This document shows positions 1 to 5,398 of a DNA stretch of 5,398 nt, piece after piece. The stretch is from Saprospiraceae bacterium (lineage in GTDB: Bacteria; Bacteroidota; Bacteroidia; Chitinophagales; Saprospiraceae), in NCBI GenBank assembly GCA_027031145.1, contig JALVEG010000056.1, forward strand, positions 1 through 5,398, written 5' to 3'. A model generated the notes under the pieces. It saw only the letters and a program-made list of their open reading frames with translations, had not been told where the DNA came from and did no database searches. The translations under genes and the position numbers were made by a program. Positions within the stretch are counted from its first letter, which is position 1. Every line of letters begins with the position of its first letter.

Positions 1-395
1 TAAAACTTTCCAAAATCCCAAATTTTAATTTTAATTTGATTGGAGCTGGAATTTCCCGGTATTAATGTATTGCCTGATCCTTTCCAATTGCCATAATCGG
101 AAATTTCAAAATCAATATTCTCAATATCCTCAGGTATCAACCCTGCCTTTTGTATATATTCGCCATTTTCTACTTTTGGTGCATAAACTTTTAACATTTC
201 ATCAAAACCCATCACTTTCAACTGGAAAGAATCAATTTTCTCCCCATCTTTGATGACAATATTTAGTGGGACATCCAATCCCGTAAGTGTAGAATCAACT
301 CTTGTTTTCAAAATAATATTATCCTGTCCATATCCGGATAGTACTCCGGTAATCAGGATAAATAATATACTTATATATATATATGTTACTCTCAT
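1..395 (-). CDS. Exported protein of the moxR/Bat operon, BatD-like position (partial, N-terminal 131 codons)
   Basis: This open frame starts at ATG 395-393 and leaves the window at base 1, so the C-terminal part is missing. Residues 1-24 form a typical signal peptide: a short polar start (MRVTYIYIS), a hydrophobic core (ILFILITGVLSG) and a likely cleavage site around GYG-QDN. The mature part begins with beta-rich sequence (IILKTRVDSTLTGLDVPLNI, residues 27-46) and later shows IKIKIWDFGKF (121-131). That last stretch resembles the 'tsFDsGxYxiPp' segment of BatD-like proteins, as far as I recall that family. The start overlaps the DUF58 stop codon as ATGA, and an AAGAAGG stretch lies 5 nt upstream of the ATG, which is unusually SD-like for this window. 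In related genomes this slot, just after DUF58 and before batA, is often filled by a BatD-like membrane protein with one C-terminal transmembrane helix, so a periplasmic role is inferred. Function is not established. The signal-peptide codons contain a short TA repeat. Confidence 0.8.
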   Translation of the reverse strand, partial: MRVTYIYISILFILITGVLSGYGQDNIILKTRVDSTLTGLDVPLNIVIKDGEKIDSFQLKVMGFDEMLKVYAPKVENGEYIQKAGLIPEDIENIDFEISDYGNWKGSGNTLIPGNSSSNQIKIKIWDFGKF

Positions 396-1261
396 TTCAT
401 CCTTCTTTTAAAGAATTTGTGTAAAGCAAGGGCATAATCGTCTTTGACCTGTATATCTATAGAGTCTAATCCCAATCTATTGAAAATATTTTTAAAATAT
501 TTGTAATTGGCAGCATACCATTTTTCATATTTTTGCCTTGTGCTTTTCGAAGAAGTATCCAATATCATTTTTTTATCCGTTTCCGAATCCATTATCTTTA
601 CCAGTCCGGCGGCAGGCAATTTGTATTCTGCCTGATCAAAAATGTGAATTCCGATTACATCATGTTTTTTACCTGCAATACGCAATGGCGTTTCATAATC
701 TTTTGTCAAAAAATCGGATAGTATAAACACTATACTTCTTTTTTTATTAACATTATTGAGATATTTCAAAGCCATTCCTATATCAGTTCCTTTATTTTCA
801 GGATTGAAATATATTATTTCCCTAATGATCCGTAAAATATGTTTTTTGCCTTTTTTGGGAGTAATAAATTTTTCTATTTTATTGGAAAAAAGTATTGCTC
901 CAACTTTATCATTGTTGGTAATAGCAGAAAAGGCAAGAACGGCGCTGATTTCTGCTGTTATTTCACTTTTTAATTTTGATTTTGTGCCGAAAAATGTGGA
1001 TTTGCTGATATCTATTAATAGCATAACCGTCAGTTCTCTTTCTTCTTCAAAAACTTTAACATGAGGCTCATTTGTTTTCGCCGTAACATTCCAATCTATG
1101 TTTTTTACTTCATCCCCGTATTTATATGTTCTCACTTCTGCAAATGACATTCCCATACCTTTGAAGGCACTGTGGTACTCTCCACTGAATATGTTTTTCG
1201 ACAATCCACGGGTTTTTATTTCAATTTTTCTTATTCGTTTTATTATTTCAGTTGCATTCAT
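392..1261 (-). CDS. DUF58 family protein with vWA-like fold (MoxR-associated)
   Basis: This 289-residue cytoplasmic protein has the usual length of the short DUF58 proteins found next to moxR and has no membrane segment. The DUF58 signature is complete: R44-x-Y46, then GDEVKNIDW at 49-57, then VKVFEEERE at 68-76. A vWA-like domain follows, with the MIDAS motif DISKS (84-88), the metal-site threonine in GTD (T159) and the LSDF segment (D183). The C-terminal part has the family's HDVIGIHIFD (200-209) and a following LP..G..K..D.ET pattern. All expected metal-site residues are present, so the protein should be functional. The family is thought to link MoxR ATPases to a target complex, as a substrate or adaptor. 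It starts one base after the TAA of the upstream exported-protein gene, with no Shine-Dalgarno sequence, and its TGA overlaps the next ATG. Both junctions imply coupled translation within the moxR operon. Confidence 0.95.
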   Translation of the reverse strand: MNATEIIKRIRKIEIKTRGLSKNIFSGEYHSAFKGMGMSFAEVRTYKYGDEVKNIDWNVTAKTNEPHVKVFEEERELTVMLLIDISKSTFFGTKSKLKSEITAEISAVLAFSAITNNDKVGAILFSNKIEKFITPKKGKKHILRIIREIIYFNPENKGTDIGMALKYLNNVNKKRSIVFILSDFLTKDYETPLRIAGKKHDVIGIHIFDQAEYKLPAAGLVKIMDSETDKKMILDTSSKSTRQKYEKWYAANYKYFKNIFNRLGLDSIDIQVKDDYALALHKFFKRRMK

Positions 1262-1262
1262 T

Positions 1263-2576
1263 TTACAATTTTATTATTTTTTGTAAAATACTTCTTCGCC
1301 TGATTTTATCTTTTATTTCAAAATATGGTATTATGATCTTATATGTACCGAAAATACTATTGAATTCAGTGCTTAGAACTATTCCGGCACGGTTAATAGT
1401 AGTATACTTGAAATTTTCAGGTTTTAGATAATTTCTTATCATTGTTGATTTGTATCCTGATAAATATTTTATATTTTCTTTTAAAAATTGATTCCGGTAA
1501 AACTCAAAATTGAAATCAGATGAAAATTGATCTTGAATCTTGATCTTTTTTCCTGTTTTTAGATATAAATTGACAGGAAAACAATTAGTTTTTTCAGAAT
1601 AACTTTTTTGAACATTAAATCTTGCACTGAAAATATCATTTGAATAATAATCTATATCAAACCATCCATTTGCCTGTAATGTCAGTCTATTGTCATAGTC
1701 ATATTTATCAAAAAATATTTTTTCCATTTCTTCTTCCAAAGAATCAATCAATAAATCCAATTCGTTATTAAAAGAGATATTCAATTTTTTATTTTCAAAA
1801 ACAGGATAACTGATATTCAAGCTGTATTTTTTATTGATATAAGATTTATTTTCAAATTCTAACTCATGGATTTTTTTAACTTCCGAATGGAATTGCGTTC
1901 CGCTGTTATTGAAAATGTTAATAGAGATTATATCATTTCCATTTTTATTGCAGATCAATTTTTTGATCTTATTGTTTTGAATATTAACAATAAAAGTATC
2001 GCATTTCGGATCATTACATTCTATATCATTTTTTAAATACTCTTTTTGTCTTAAATTAATAAAATTGCCTTTTAAAGTATTGTCCGGATTATTAATTAAA
2101 ACAATTTCAAAATTATCGTTTAATAATTGTCCTCTGTAAAATCCGGCAATAGTTTGAACCTTTTCAAATTGATTCTTTAATTTATGAAATTGTATATCGA
2201 TTAATTTGCTTCCTGCAATGTTCCTCCACCTTGCTTTGTAAATTGCACTATCCATATTTATCAGCCACATCCCTATTATATCGCTATCCCGGTCAAATTC
2301 ATCCAAAATTAATTTTCCGTTAACCATACCTCCTTCCAATTTGATTTTTTCTTCACTTGAAGGGTAATAACATATACCTTTCCAGTCATCGTTATTCTTT
2401 GAAAGATAAAGTCTTATTTCGATTCCTCCGTCTTTGTATCCGACCAGACTTAAATCCGAATTATTAGCTGTTGAGGAGGAAAACGATTTTGATGTTTCCT
2501 TTTGAATTTCATCAATCTGTCCGCTGGAGGTAACGGAAAAAATAAAAAATATCAATATGTTAATATTTTTTATCAC
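1263..2576 (-). CDS. Exported protein with C-terminal DUF3298/RsiV-like domain, between moxR and DUF58
   Basis: This 437-residue product was not recognised as a named protein. The start is GTG (2576-2574), which overlaps the moxR TGA as GTGA. It is the only sensible start, because a signal peptide follows at once (MIKNINILIFFIFSVTSSGQ, cleavage near residue 20) and the next in-frame Met is residue 84. After a Ser/Asn-rich linker (29-42), residues about 43-135 form a beta-rich module with GYKDGGIEIRLYLSK and a WKG...YY segment. A second stretch from about 143 (IAGFYRGQ ... FEIVL ... LKG) may repeat it. Residues about 248-425 resemble the DUF3298/RsiV-type fold: NISYPVF, an FDIDYYSNDIFS strand pair, NLYLKTGKKIKIQDQF, and near the end RAGIVLSTEFNSIFGTYKIIIPYFEIK. 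That domain occurs in anti-sigma factor RsiV and peptidoglycan-related envelope proteins, where it may bind ligands such as lysozyme or glycans. Export to the periplasm is inferred. Asn, Lys and Ile are heavily used, which suggests fast divergence. Confidence 0.85.
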   Translation of the reverse strand: MIKNINILIFFIFSVTSSGQIDEIQKETSKSFSSSTANNSDLSLVGYKDGGIEIRLYLSKNNDDWKGICYYPSSEEKIKLEGGMVNGKLILDEFDRDSDIIGMWLINMDSAIYKARWRNIAGSKLIDIQFHKLKNQFEKVQTIAGFYRGQLLNDNFEIVLINNPDNTLKGNFINLRQKEYLKNDIECNDPKCDTFIVNIQNNKIKKLICNKNGNDIISINIFNNSGTQFHSEVKKIHELEFENKSYINKKYSLNISYPVFENKKLNISFNNELDLLIDSLEEEMEKIFFDKYDYDNRLTLQANGWFDIDYYSNDIFSARFNVQKSYSEKTNCFPVNLYLKTGKKIKIQDQFSSDFNFEFYRNQFLKENIKYLSGYKSTMIRNYLKPENFKYTTINRAGIVLSTEFNSIFGTYKIIIPYFEIKDKIRRRSILQKIIKL

Positions 2577-3571
2577 GGAACTTCTATTTTATTTACGATT
2601 TTGCTGATAATATCTTCCTGGGTAATGTTTTCCGCTTCTGCTTCATATGTCAGACCAATCCTGTGCCTCATAACGTCTGTAACTACATTTCTGACATCCT
2701 CCGGTATCACAAAGCCCCTGCGATTGATAAATGCATAAGCTTTTGAAACAATAGCGAGGGCAATACTTGCTCTTGGTGAAGCTCCGTAATTTATCAATGG
2801 TTTTATCTCATTAAGGTTATAATTTTCCGGTTTTCTTGTGGCAAATACGATATCCAAAATATAATCGATTATCTTTTCATCAATATATATTTTTTTAACA
2901 AGTTCTCTTGCTTTTAAAATAGTTTCTGCTTTTACTACCGGATCTATTTTGATTTTTGTATCACCTGAAAGACTTTTCTTAATAATATCTCTTTCTTCAT
3001 CTTTTTCAGGGTAATCAATCTTGACTTTTAACATAAACCTGTCCACCTGCGCTTCAGGCAACGGATATGTTCCTTCCTGCTCAATAGGGTTTTGAGTAGC
3101 CATCACAAGAAAGGGTTCATCCAGTTTGAATGTTTGTTTTCCGATAGTCACTTGTCTTTCCTGCATTGCTTCCAGCAAAGCGGATTGAACTTTTGCCGGA
3201 GCCCTGTTTATCTCATCAGCCAGTATAAAATTGGAGAAAATGGGACCTTTACTTACGAAAAAGTCCAATTTAGCAGGATTATAAACCATTGTACCTACTA
3301 CATCTGACGGCAGAAGATCCGGAGTAAATTGTATCCGTTTGTATTTTACATCAATTGCTGATGCAAGTGTTTTTATTGCAAGTGTTTTAGCCAGTCCAGG
3401 CAATCCCTCAAGAAGAATATGTCCATCTGCCAAAAGGCCGAGCAAAAGTCGTTGCATCATATATTTTTGCCCTACTATAACTTTGGATGTAGCTTTGTTC
3501 AGATCTTCTACAAAAGCACTTTCCAGACTTATTTGTTGGTTCAAAGCTTGAATATCTATATCTAATTCCAT
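2573..3571 (-). CDS. moxR: MoxR-family AAA+ ATPase
   Basis: This 332-residue protein is a complete MoxR ATPase of normal length. The AAA+ core is intact: Walker A GLPGLAKT (56-63, K62), Walker B FILADEINRAP (115-125, D119/E120), sensor 1 ATQNP (158-162), the EAQVDRF arginine-finger segment (174-180, R178), and sensor 2 GASPRA in the lid (263-268, R267). The QFTPDLLPSD and EQEGTYPLPEAQ segments are classical family signatures. MoxR proteins are thought to be chaperone-like ATPases that remodel or insert metal into vWA-domain partners, and the DUF58 protein two genes downstream is the obvious client. The start is ATG 3571-3569, 263 bp from the next gene upstream and without a Shine-Dalgarno sequence, as is normal for Bacteroidota. 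It is the first gene of the operon, and its TGA overlaps the GTG of the exported-protein gene by 4 nt. Nothing looks degraded. Confidence 0.97.
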   Translation of the reverse strand: MELDIDIQALNQQISLESAFVEDLNKATSKVIVGQKYMMQRLLLGLLADGHILLEGLPGLAKTLAIKTLASAIDVKYKRIQFTPDLLPSDVVGTMVYNPAKLDFFVSKGPIFSNFILADEINRAPAKVQSALLEAMQERQVTIGKQTFKLDEPFLVMATQNPIEQEGTYPLPEAQVDRFMLKVKIDYPEKDEERDIIKKSLSGDTKIKIDPVVKAETILKARELVKKIYIDEKIIDYILDIVFATRKPENYNLNEIKPLINYGASPRASIALAIVSKAYAFINRRGFVIPEDVRNVVTDVMRHRIGLTYEAEAENITQEDIISKIVNKIEVP

Positions 3572-3742
3572 ATTATTATGATTTTGTTTTTCGAATAATG
3601 CTTGCTATATAATACAAACACTAAATATAATCGTAAATTTTACCTGTTTTATTTTATTATTATGTTTTAAATCAGATAATTAAAATAAAAATTATTGACC
3701 TATAAACAATTATGTGATCTACAAGAAAAGAAAAAAATGTTT

Positions 3743-3760
3743 TTAACATTATATTAACAT
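3743..3760. repeat. TTAACAT direct repeat with 11-bp period upstream of moxR
   Basis: TTAACAT occurs at 3743-3749 and again at 3754-3760, separated by TATA, so the repeats lie on the same face of the helix. The first copy is also half of the small palindrome ATGTTTTTAACAT (3737-3749). Tandem sites about one turn apart are typical of OmpR-type response regulators, so an operator is possible. In such AT-rich DNA, chance is also possible. Confidence 0.35.
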
Positions 3761-3795
3761 GGGTTGTAATTACTTAGGTATAATCCTTTTAATCG

Positions 3796-3811
3796 AAAAA
3801 AACACTTTTTT
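3796..3811 (-). terminator. Possible weak terminator after the DUF62 gene
   Basis: On the minus strand, 24 to 39 nt past the DUF62 stop codon, six A are followed by a 3-nt GTG spacer and seven T, so an A/T-only hairpin could form. A TACC/GGTA pair just before it (3829-3814 on the minus strand) could add a 4-bp stem. There is no GC-rich stem, so this is a weak candidate at best. Confidence 0.25.
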
Positions 3812-3834
3812 ACCATATTTCAGGTATTTTTTAT

Positions 3835-4602
3835 TCATTTAAAAGTTATCTGAACAATACTACCTTTTTCGAGTCCCAGGATCTCACCTGCGCTTTGCAT
3901 ATTAACAGCGATTTCCAGATAACCTGCCGAATTGAAAAGACAGAGTTCGTCTCCGAAAGGGACATCACTGTATTTATTACTAATCTTATTGATGGAATTT
4001 TTGGGGCTGTATCGCAATTCGAAATTTCTGCCATTTCCCAATTTTCTGAAATGATCTCTTGTTATGTTTAATATAGCATTTCCGAATTTATCTATAAAGA
4101 TTACGGTTGCTCTTATAGTATCACCTGATAAAACGGGTTTTATTGAGATTTTTTTGTTAATATTCCCTGCCTTCATGCCTATTTCATCCAGAGGTTTTTC
4201 TTCATCGATCTCTCCGATTGTCTTAGCAATGACATGATATAAATCCCCTGCAGTCAAACCATATTCCATATATCTTAACTCTTCATTTTCAAGATCATCA
4301 AAGATGAGGGAAAGAATTCCATTATCAGGAGCAATAAAATAATAGTTATTTTTTTTCAATAACAAAATCCTGACCCTTGGCGCGTAATAACTGTTGATAG
4401 CAATTATATGAACCGTTGATTTAGGAAAAAAAGAATAAGAATTTTCAAGTATGAATGTACCTTCTACTATATCAAAATTTGTGATTTCATTTGATATGTC
4501 AATAATATTGCATGCAGGAGAAGAGCTTAAAATAGCTCCTTTCAGGGAGGCAATGTTATAATTGTTTTTACCTAAATCAGTAGTCAATGTAACCGTAGTC
4601 AT
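3835..4602 (-). CDS. DUF62 family, S-adenosyl-L-methionine hydroxide adenosyltransferase-like protein
   Basis: This 255-residue protein has the two-domain layout of the DUF62 family, whose studied members cleave S-adenosylmethionine with water to adenosine and methionine and are related to SAM fluorinases and chlorinases. The N-terminal domain (about 1-160) shows LTTDLG (6-11, D9), a LKGAI helix (20-24), DISNEI (35-40), FFPKSTVHIIAIN (58-70) and APDNG (91-95). The C-terminal beta domain (about 165-255) shows FIDKFGNAILNI (169-180) and NSAGYLEIAVN (224-234), both strong signatures. Two positions depart from the studied enzymes: N70 appears where the VVDPGVG aspartate is expected, and the segment corresponding to FHGRD reads LTAGDLY (116-122), so the catalytic His seems absent. 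Hydrolytic activity is therefore uncertain. The ATG at 4602 is fixed by an in-frame TAA immediately upstream. The gene is transcribed divergently from phoH, a neighbour it often has in Bacteroidota from memory. Confidence 0.9.
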   Translation of the reverse strand: MTTVTLTTDLGKNNYNIASLKGAILSSSPACNIIDISNEITNFDIVEGTFILENSYSFFPKSTVHIIAINSYYAPRVRILLLKKNNYYFIAPDNGILSLIFDDLENEELRYMEYGLTAGDLYHVIAKTIGEIDEEKPLDEIGMKAGNINKKISIKPVLSGDTIRATVIFIDKFGNAILNITRDHFRKLGNGRNFELRYSPKNSINKISNKYSDVPFGDELCLFNSAGYLEIAVNMQSAGEILGLEKGSIVQITFK

Positions 4603-4626
4603 TTACATGTTCATTATTTTGCAACA

Positions 4627-4634
4627 CAAAGGTA
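4627..4634 (-). promoter_or_regulatory. Promoter -7 element for the DUF62 gene
   Basis: The minus strand reads TACCTTTG, a perfect match to the Bacteroidota sigma-ABfr -7 consensus TAnnTTTG. A TTG lies upstream at 4652-4650, giving a spacing of 15 nt, slightly shorter than the usual 17-23 nt, so the -33 part is weak. Transcription would begin near 4621 and leave a leader of about 20 nt before the ATG at 4602. The position supports it well. Confidence 0.6.
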
Positions 4635-4700
4635 ATTATATATGTTAAACAATTTTAATATTTTATTATAAAAATATACTGAACTTTTTAAATATTTATC

Positions 4701-4708
4701 TATTTTTG
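4701..4708 (+). promoter_or_regulatory. Promoter -7 element for phoH
   Basis: TATTTTTG matches the Bacteroidota -7 consensus TAnnTTTG exactly. At 19 nt upstream the expected TTTG position reads ACTG (4678-4681), a half match. Transcription would begin near 4714 and give a leader of about 45 nt before the GTG at 4761. In AT-rich DNA a perfect -7 match can arise by chance, but the placement is right. Confidence 0.5.
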
Positions 4709-4760
4709 AACGAAATAGAAAAAATCATTGTTAGGATTTTGCAACTAATTAAAATGTAGA

Positions 4761-5398
4761 GTGGAAAAAATAAGTGAGATATTATTAAAATTGAACGGTG
4801 TGGATCCTTTAGAGTTTTATGGAATCCACGATTCTAAGATAAATATTTTGAAATCGGCTTTCCCTGATTTGAATATTACTATGAGAGGTGATTTGCTTAA
4901 GTTAAGTGGTAATAAAAAAGATACTCAAAAAGCTAAAGCCAAGATTGAATTGATGTTAAGGATAATCAGGGATCATGATGAATTGTCCGAACAGTCAGTA
5001 CGTGAACTGGTAGGAGGGGATAATCCAGTCGAAGGGAAAATACCCAATGGCAAAAGCGGTAAAGCAATAGTACATGGTAGAAACGGGAAACCTATAAAAG
5101 CAAAAACAAAGAATCAAAAAAAACTAGTTGAGTCAAGTGATATCAATGATATCGTTTTTGCTGTGGGACCTGCCGGAACAGGTAAAACATATACAGCCGT
5201 TGCCTTGGCGGTTAGAGCTCTTCGCAATAGATTGGTAAATAAAATTATATTAACCCGCCCGGCTGTTGAAGCGGGAGAAAGTCTTGGATTTTTGCCGGGG
5301 GATATGAAAGATAAAGTGGATCCGTATCTTAGACCCCTGTATGATGCACTTGATGATATGATACATCCGGAAAGACTAAAACAATTCATAACCAACCG
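4761..5398 (+). CDS. phoH: PhoH family ATPase (partial, N-terminal 212 codons)
   Basis: The frame is open from GTG 4761 to the right edge, and the C-terminal third is missing if the protein has the usual length of about 320 residues. The start is GTG: an in-frame TAA at 4746-4748 leaves no other start codon, and the first residues match the usual PhoH N-terminus (LNGVDPLEFYGI, 11-22). Residues about 25-70 form the small KH-like N-terminal region (FPDLNITMRGDLLKLSG). A basic linker follows (GRNGKPIKAKTKNQKKLVE, 106-124). The P-loop NTPase domain has Walker A GPAGTGKT (136-143) and the very typical TRPAVEAGESLGFLPGD (165-181) and DPYLRPLYDALDDMI (187-201). PhoH proteins are cytosolic ATPases related to superfamily 1 helicases, with proposed roles in RNA metabolism and phosphate stress. 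The gene faces away from the DUF62 gene across a 158-bp promoter region. Confidence 0.95.
   Translation, partial: MEKISEILLKLNGVDPLEFYGIHDSKINILKSAFPDLNITMRGDLLKLSGNKKDTQKAKAKIELMLRIIRDHDELSEQSVRELVGGDNPVEGKIPNGKSGKAIVHGRNGKPIKAKTKNQKKLVESSDINDIVFAVGPAGTGKTYTAVALAVRALRNRLVNKIILTRPAVEAGESLGFLPGDMKDKVDPYLRPLYDALDDMIHPERLKQFITN

Larger units (their letters stand above)
3572..3834. other. Intergenic spacer upstream of the moxR operon
   Basis: This 263-bp AT-rich stretch has no credible ORF. The moxR promoter is expected here, reading on the minus strand, but I found no perfect TAnnTTTG. The nearest match on the minus strand is TATATTTA (3629-3622, last base differs), without a TTTG-like element at the right distance upstream. 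A helically phased TTAACAT repeat (3743-3760) and an A/T hairpin (3796-3811) are listed separately. Read-through from the DUF62 gene cannot be excluded. Confidence 0.6.
4616..4745. repeat. ATTTTGCAAC direct repeat flanking the divergent promoter region
   Basis: The 10-mer ATTTTGCAAC occurs at 4616-4625 and again at 4736-4745, 120 bp apart in the same orientation, each about 13-15 nt upstream of a start codon (DUF62 on the minus strand, phoH on the plus strand). Each has a palindromic TTGCAA core. Shared regulator sites or chance are both possible. Confidence 0.4.

Noticed and set aside
65..253. Short plus-strand ORF of 62 codons
   Set aside because: It lies antisense to the partial exported-protein gene and has low-complexity, non-protein-like sequence, so it is a shadow frame.
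756..1064. Plus-strand ORF of 102 codons
   Set aside because: It is entirely antisense to the well-supported DUF58 gene, whose conserved motifs explain the sequence.
3092..3551. Two plus-strand ORFs of about 70 codons
   Set aside because: They are antisense to the AAA+ core of moxR, which is fully conserved on the other strand.
3614..3623. TAGTGTTTG-like stretch on the minus strand as moxR promoter
   Set aside because: The TA and TTTG are one base too far apart for TAnnTTTG, and no upstream TTTG lies at the right distance.
3846..4034. Minus-strand ORF of 62 codons
   Set aside because: It overlaps the C-terminal half of the DUF62 gene in another frame and shows no family features.
5116..5123. 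Run of eight A within phoH, considered as a slippage or frameshift site
   Set aside because: It encodes the KK of the conserved NQKKLVE segment and the frame continues normally on both sides.
5139..5153. GATATC repeated 3 bp apart
   Set aside because: It is the coding sequence of SDINDIV directly before the P-loop strand, so no separate role is needed.
5114..5395. Minus-strand ORF of 93 codons
   Set aside because: It is antisense to the P-loop domain of phoH, whose Walker A and downstream signatures are clear.

Overview
The window is AT-rich and reads as chromosomal DNA from a member of the Bacteroidota. The grounds are the gene content and order (a moxR/DUF58 operon of the Bat type, an S-adenosylmethionine hydroxide adenosyltransferase-like gene beside phoH), the general lack of Shine-Dalgarno sequences, and two perfect matches to the Bacteroidota -7 promoter element TAnnTTTG. 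I cannot name a genus.

Region 1 (1-3571, all minus strand) is the promoter-proximal part of a moxR/Bat-type operon. In transcription order it holds a MoxR AAA+ ATPase (3571-2573), a 437-residue exported protein that ends in what looks like a DUF3298/RsiV-type domain (2576-1263), a DUF58 protein with a von Willebrand A-like fold (1261-392), and the first 131 codons of an exported protein that runs off the left edge (395-1). The junctions are a GTGA overlap, a 1-nt gap and an ATGA overlap, so the four genes almost certainly form one translationally coupled unit. MoxR ATPases are thought to act as chaperones on vWA-domain partners, and DUF58 proteins are the usual adaptor. The exported products presumably work in the envelope. 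The odd member is the 437-residue protein, because moxR and DUF58 are normally adjacent.

Region 2 (3572-3834) is a 263-bp AT-rich spacer. It must carry the 3' end of the upstream transcript and probably the moxR promoter. It holds a helically phased direct repeat of TTAACAT and a weak A/T-only hairpin, but no convincing promoter.

Region 3 (3835-4602, minus) is a complete DUF62 family (SAM hydroxide adenosyltransferase-like) gene whose expected catalytic Asp and His positions look substituted. Region 4 (4603-4760) is a compact divergent promoter region with a good -7 element on each strand and a 10-bp direct repeat near each start codon. Region 5 (4761 to the right edge, plus) is the first 212 codons of phoH, starting at GTG and open at the edge.

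No RNA genes, mobile elements or CRISPR arrays were seen. The window is mostly ordinary core genome. The points that deserve a second look are the extra gene inside the moxR-DUF58 pair and the variant active site of the DUF62 protein.
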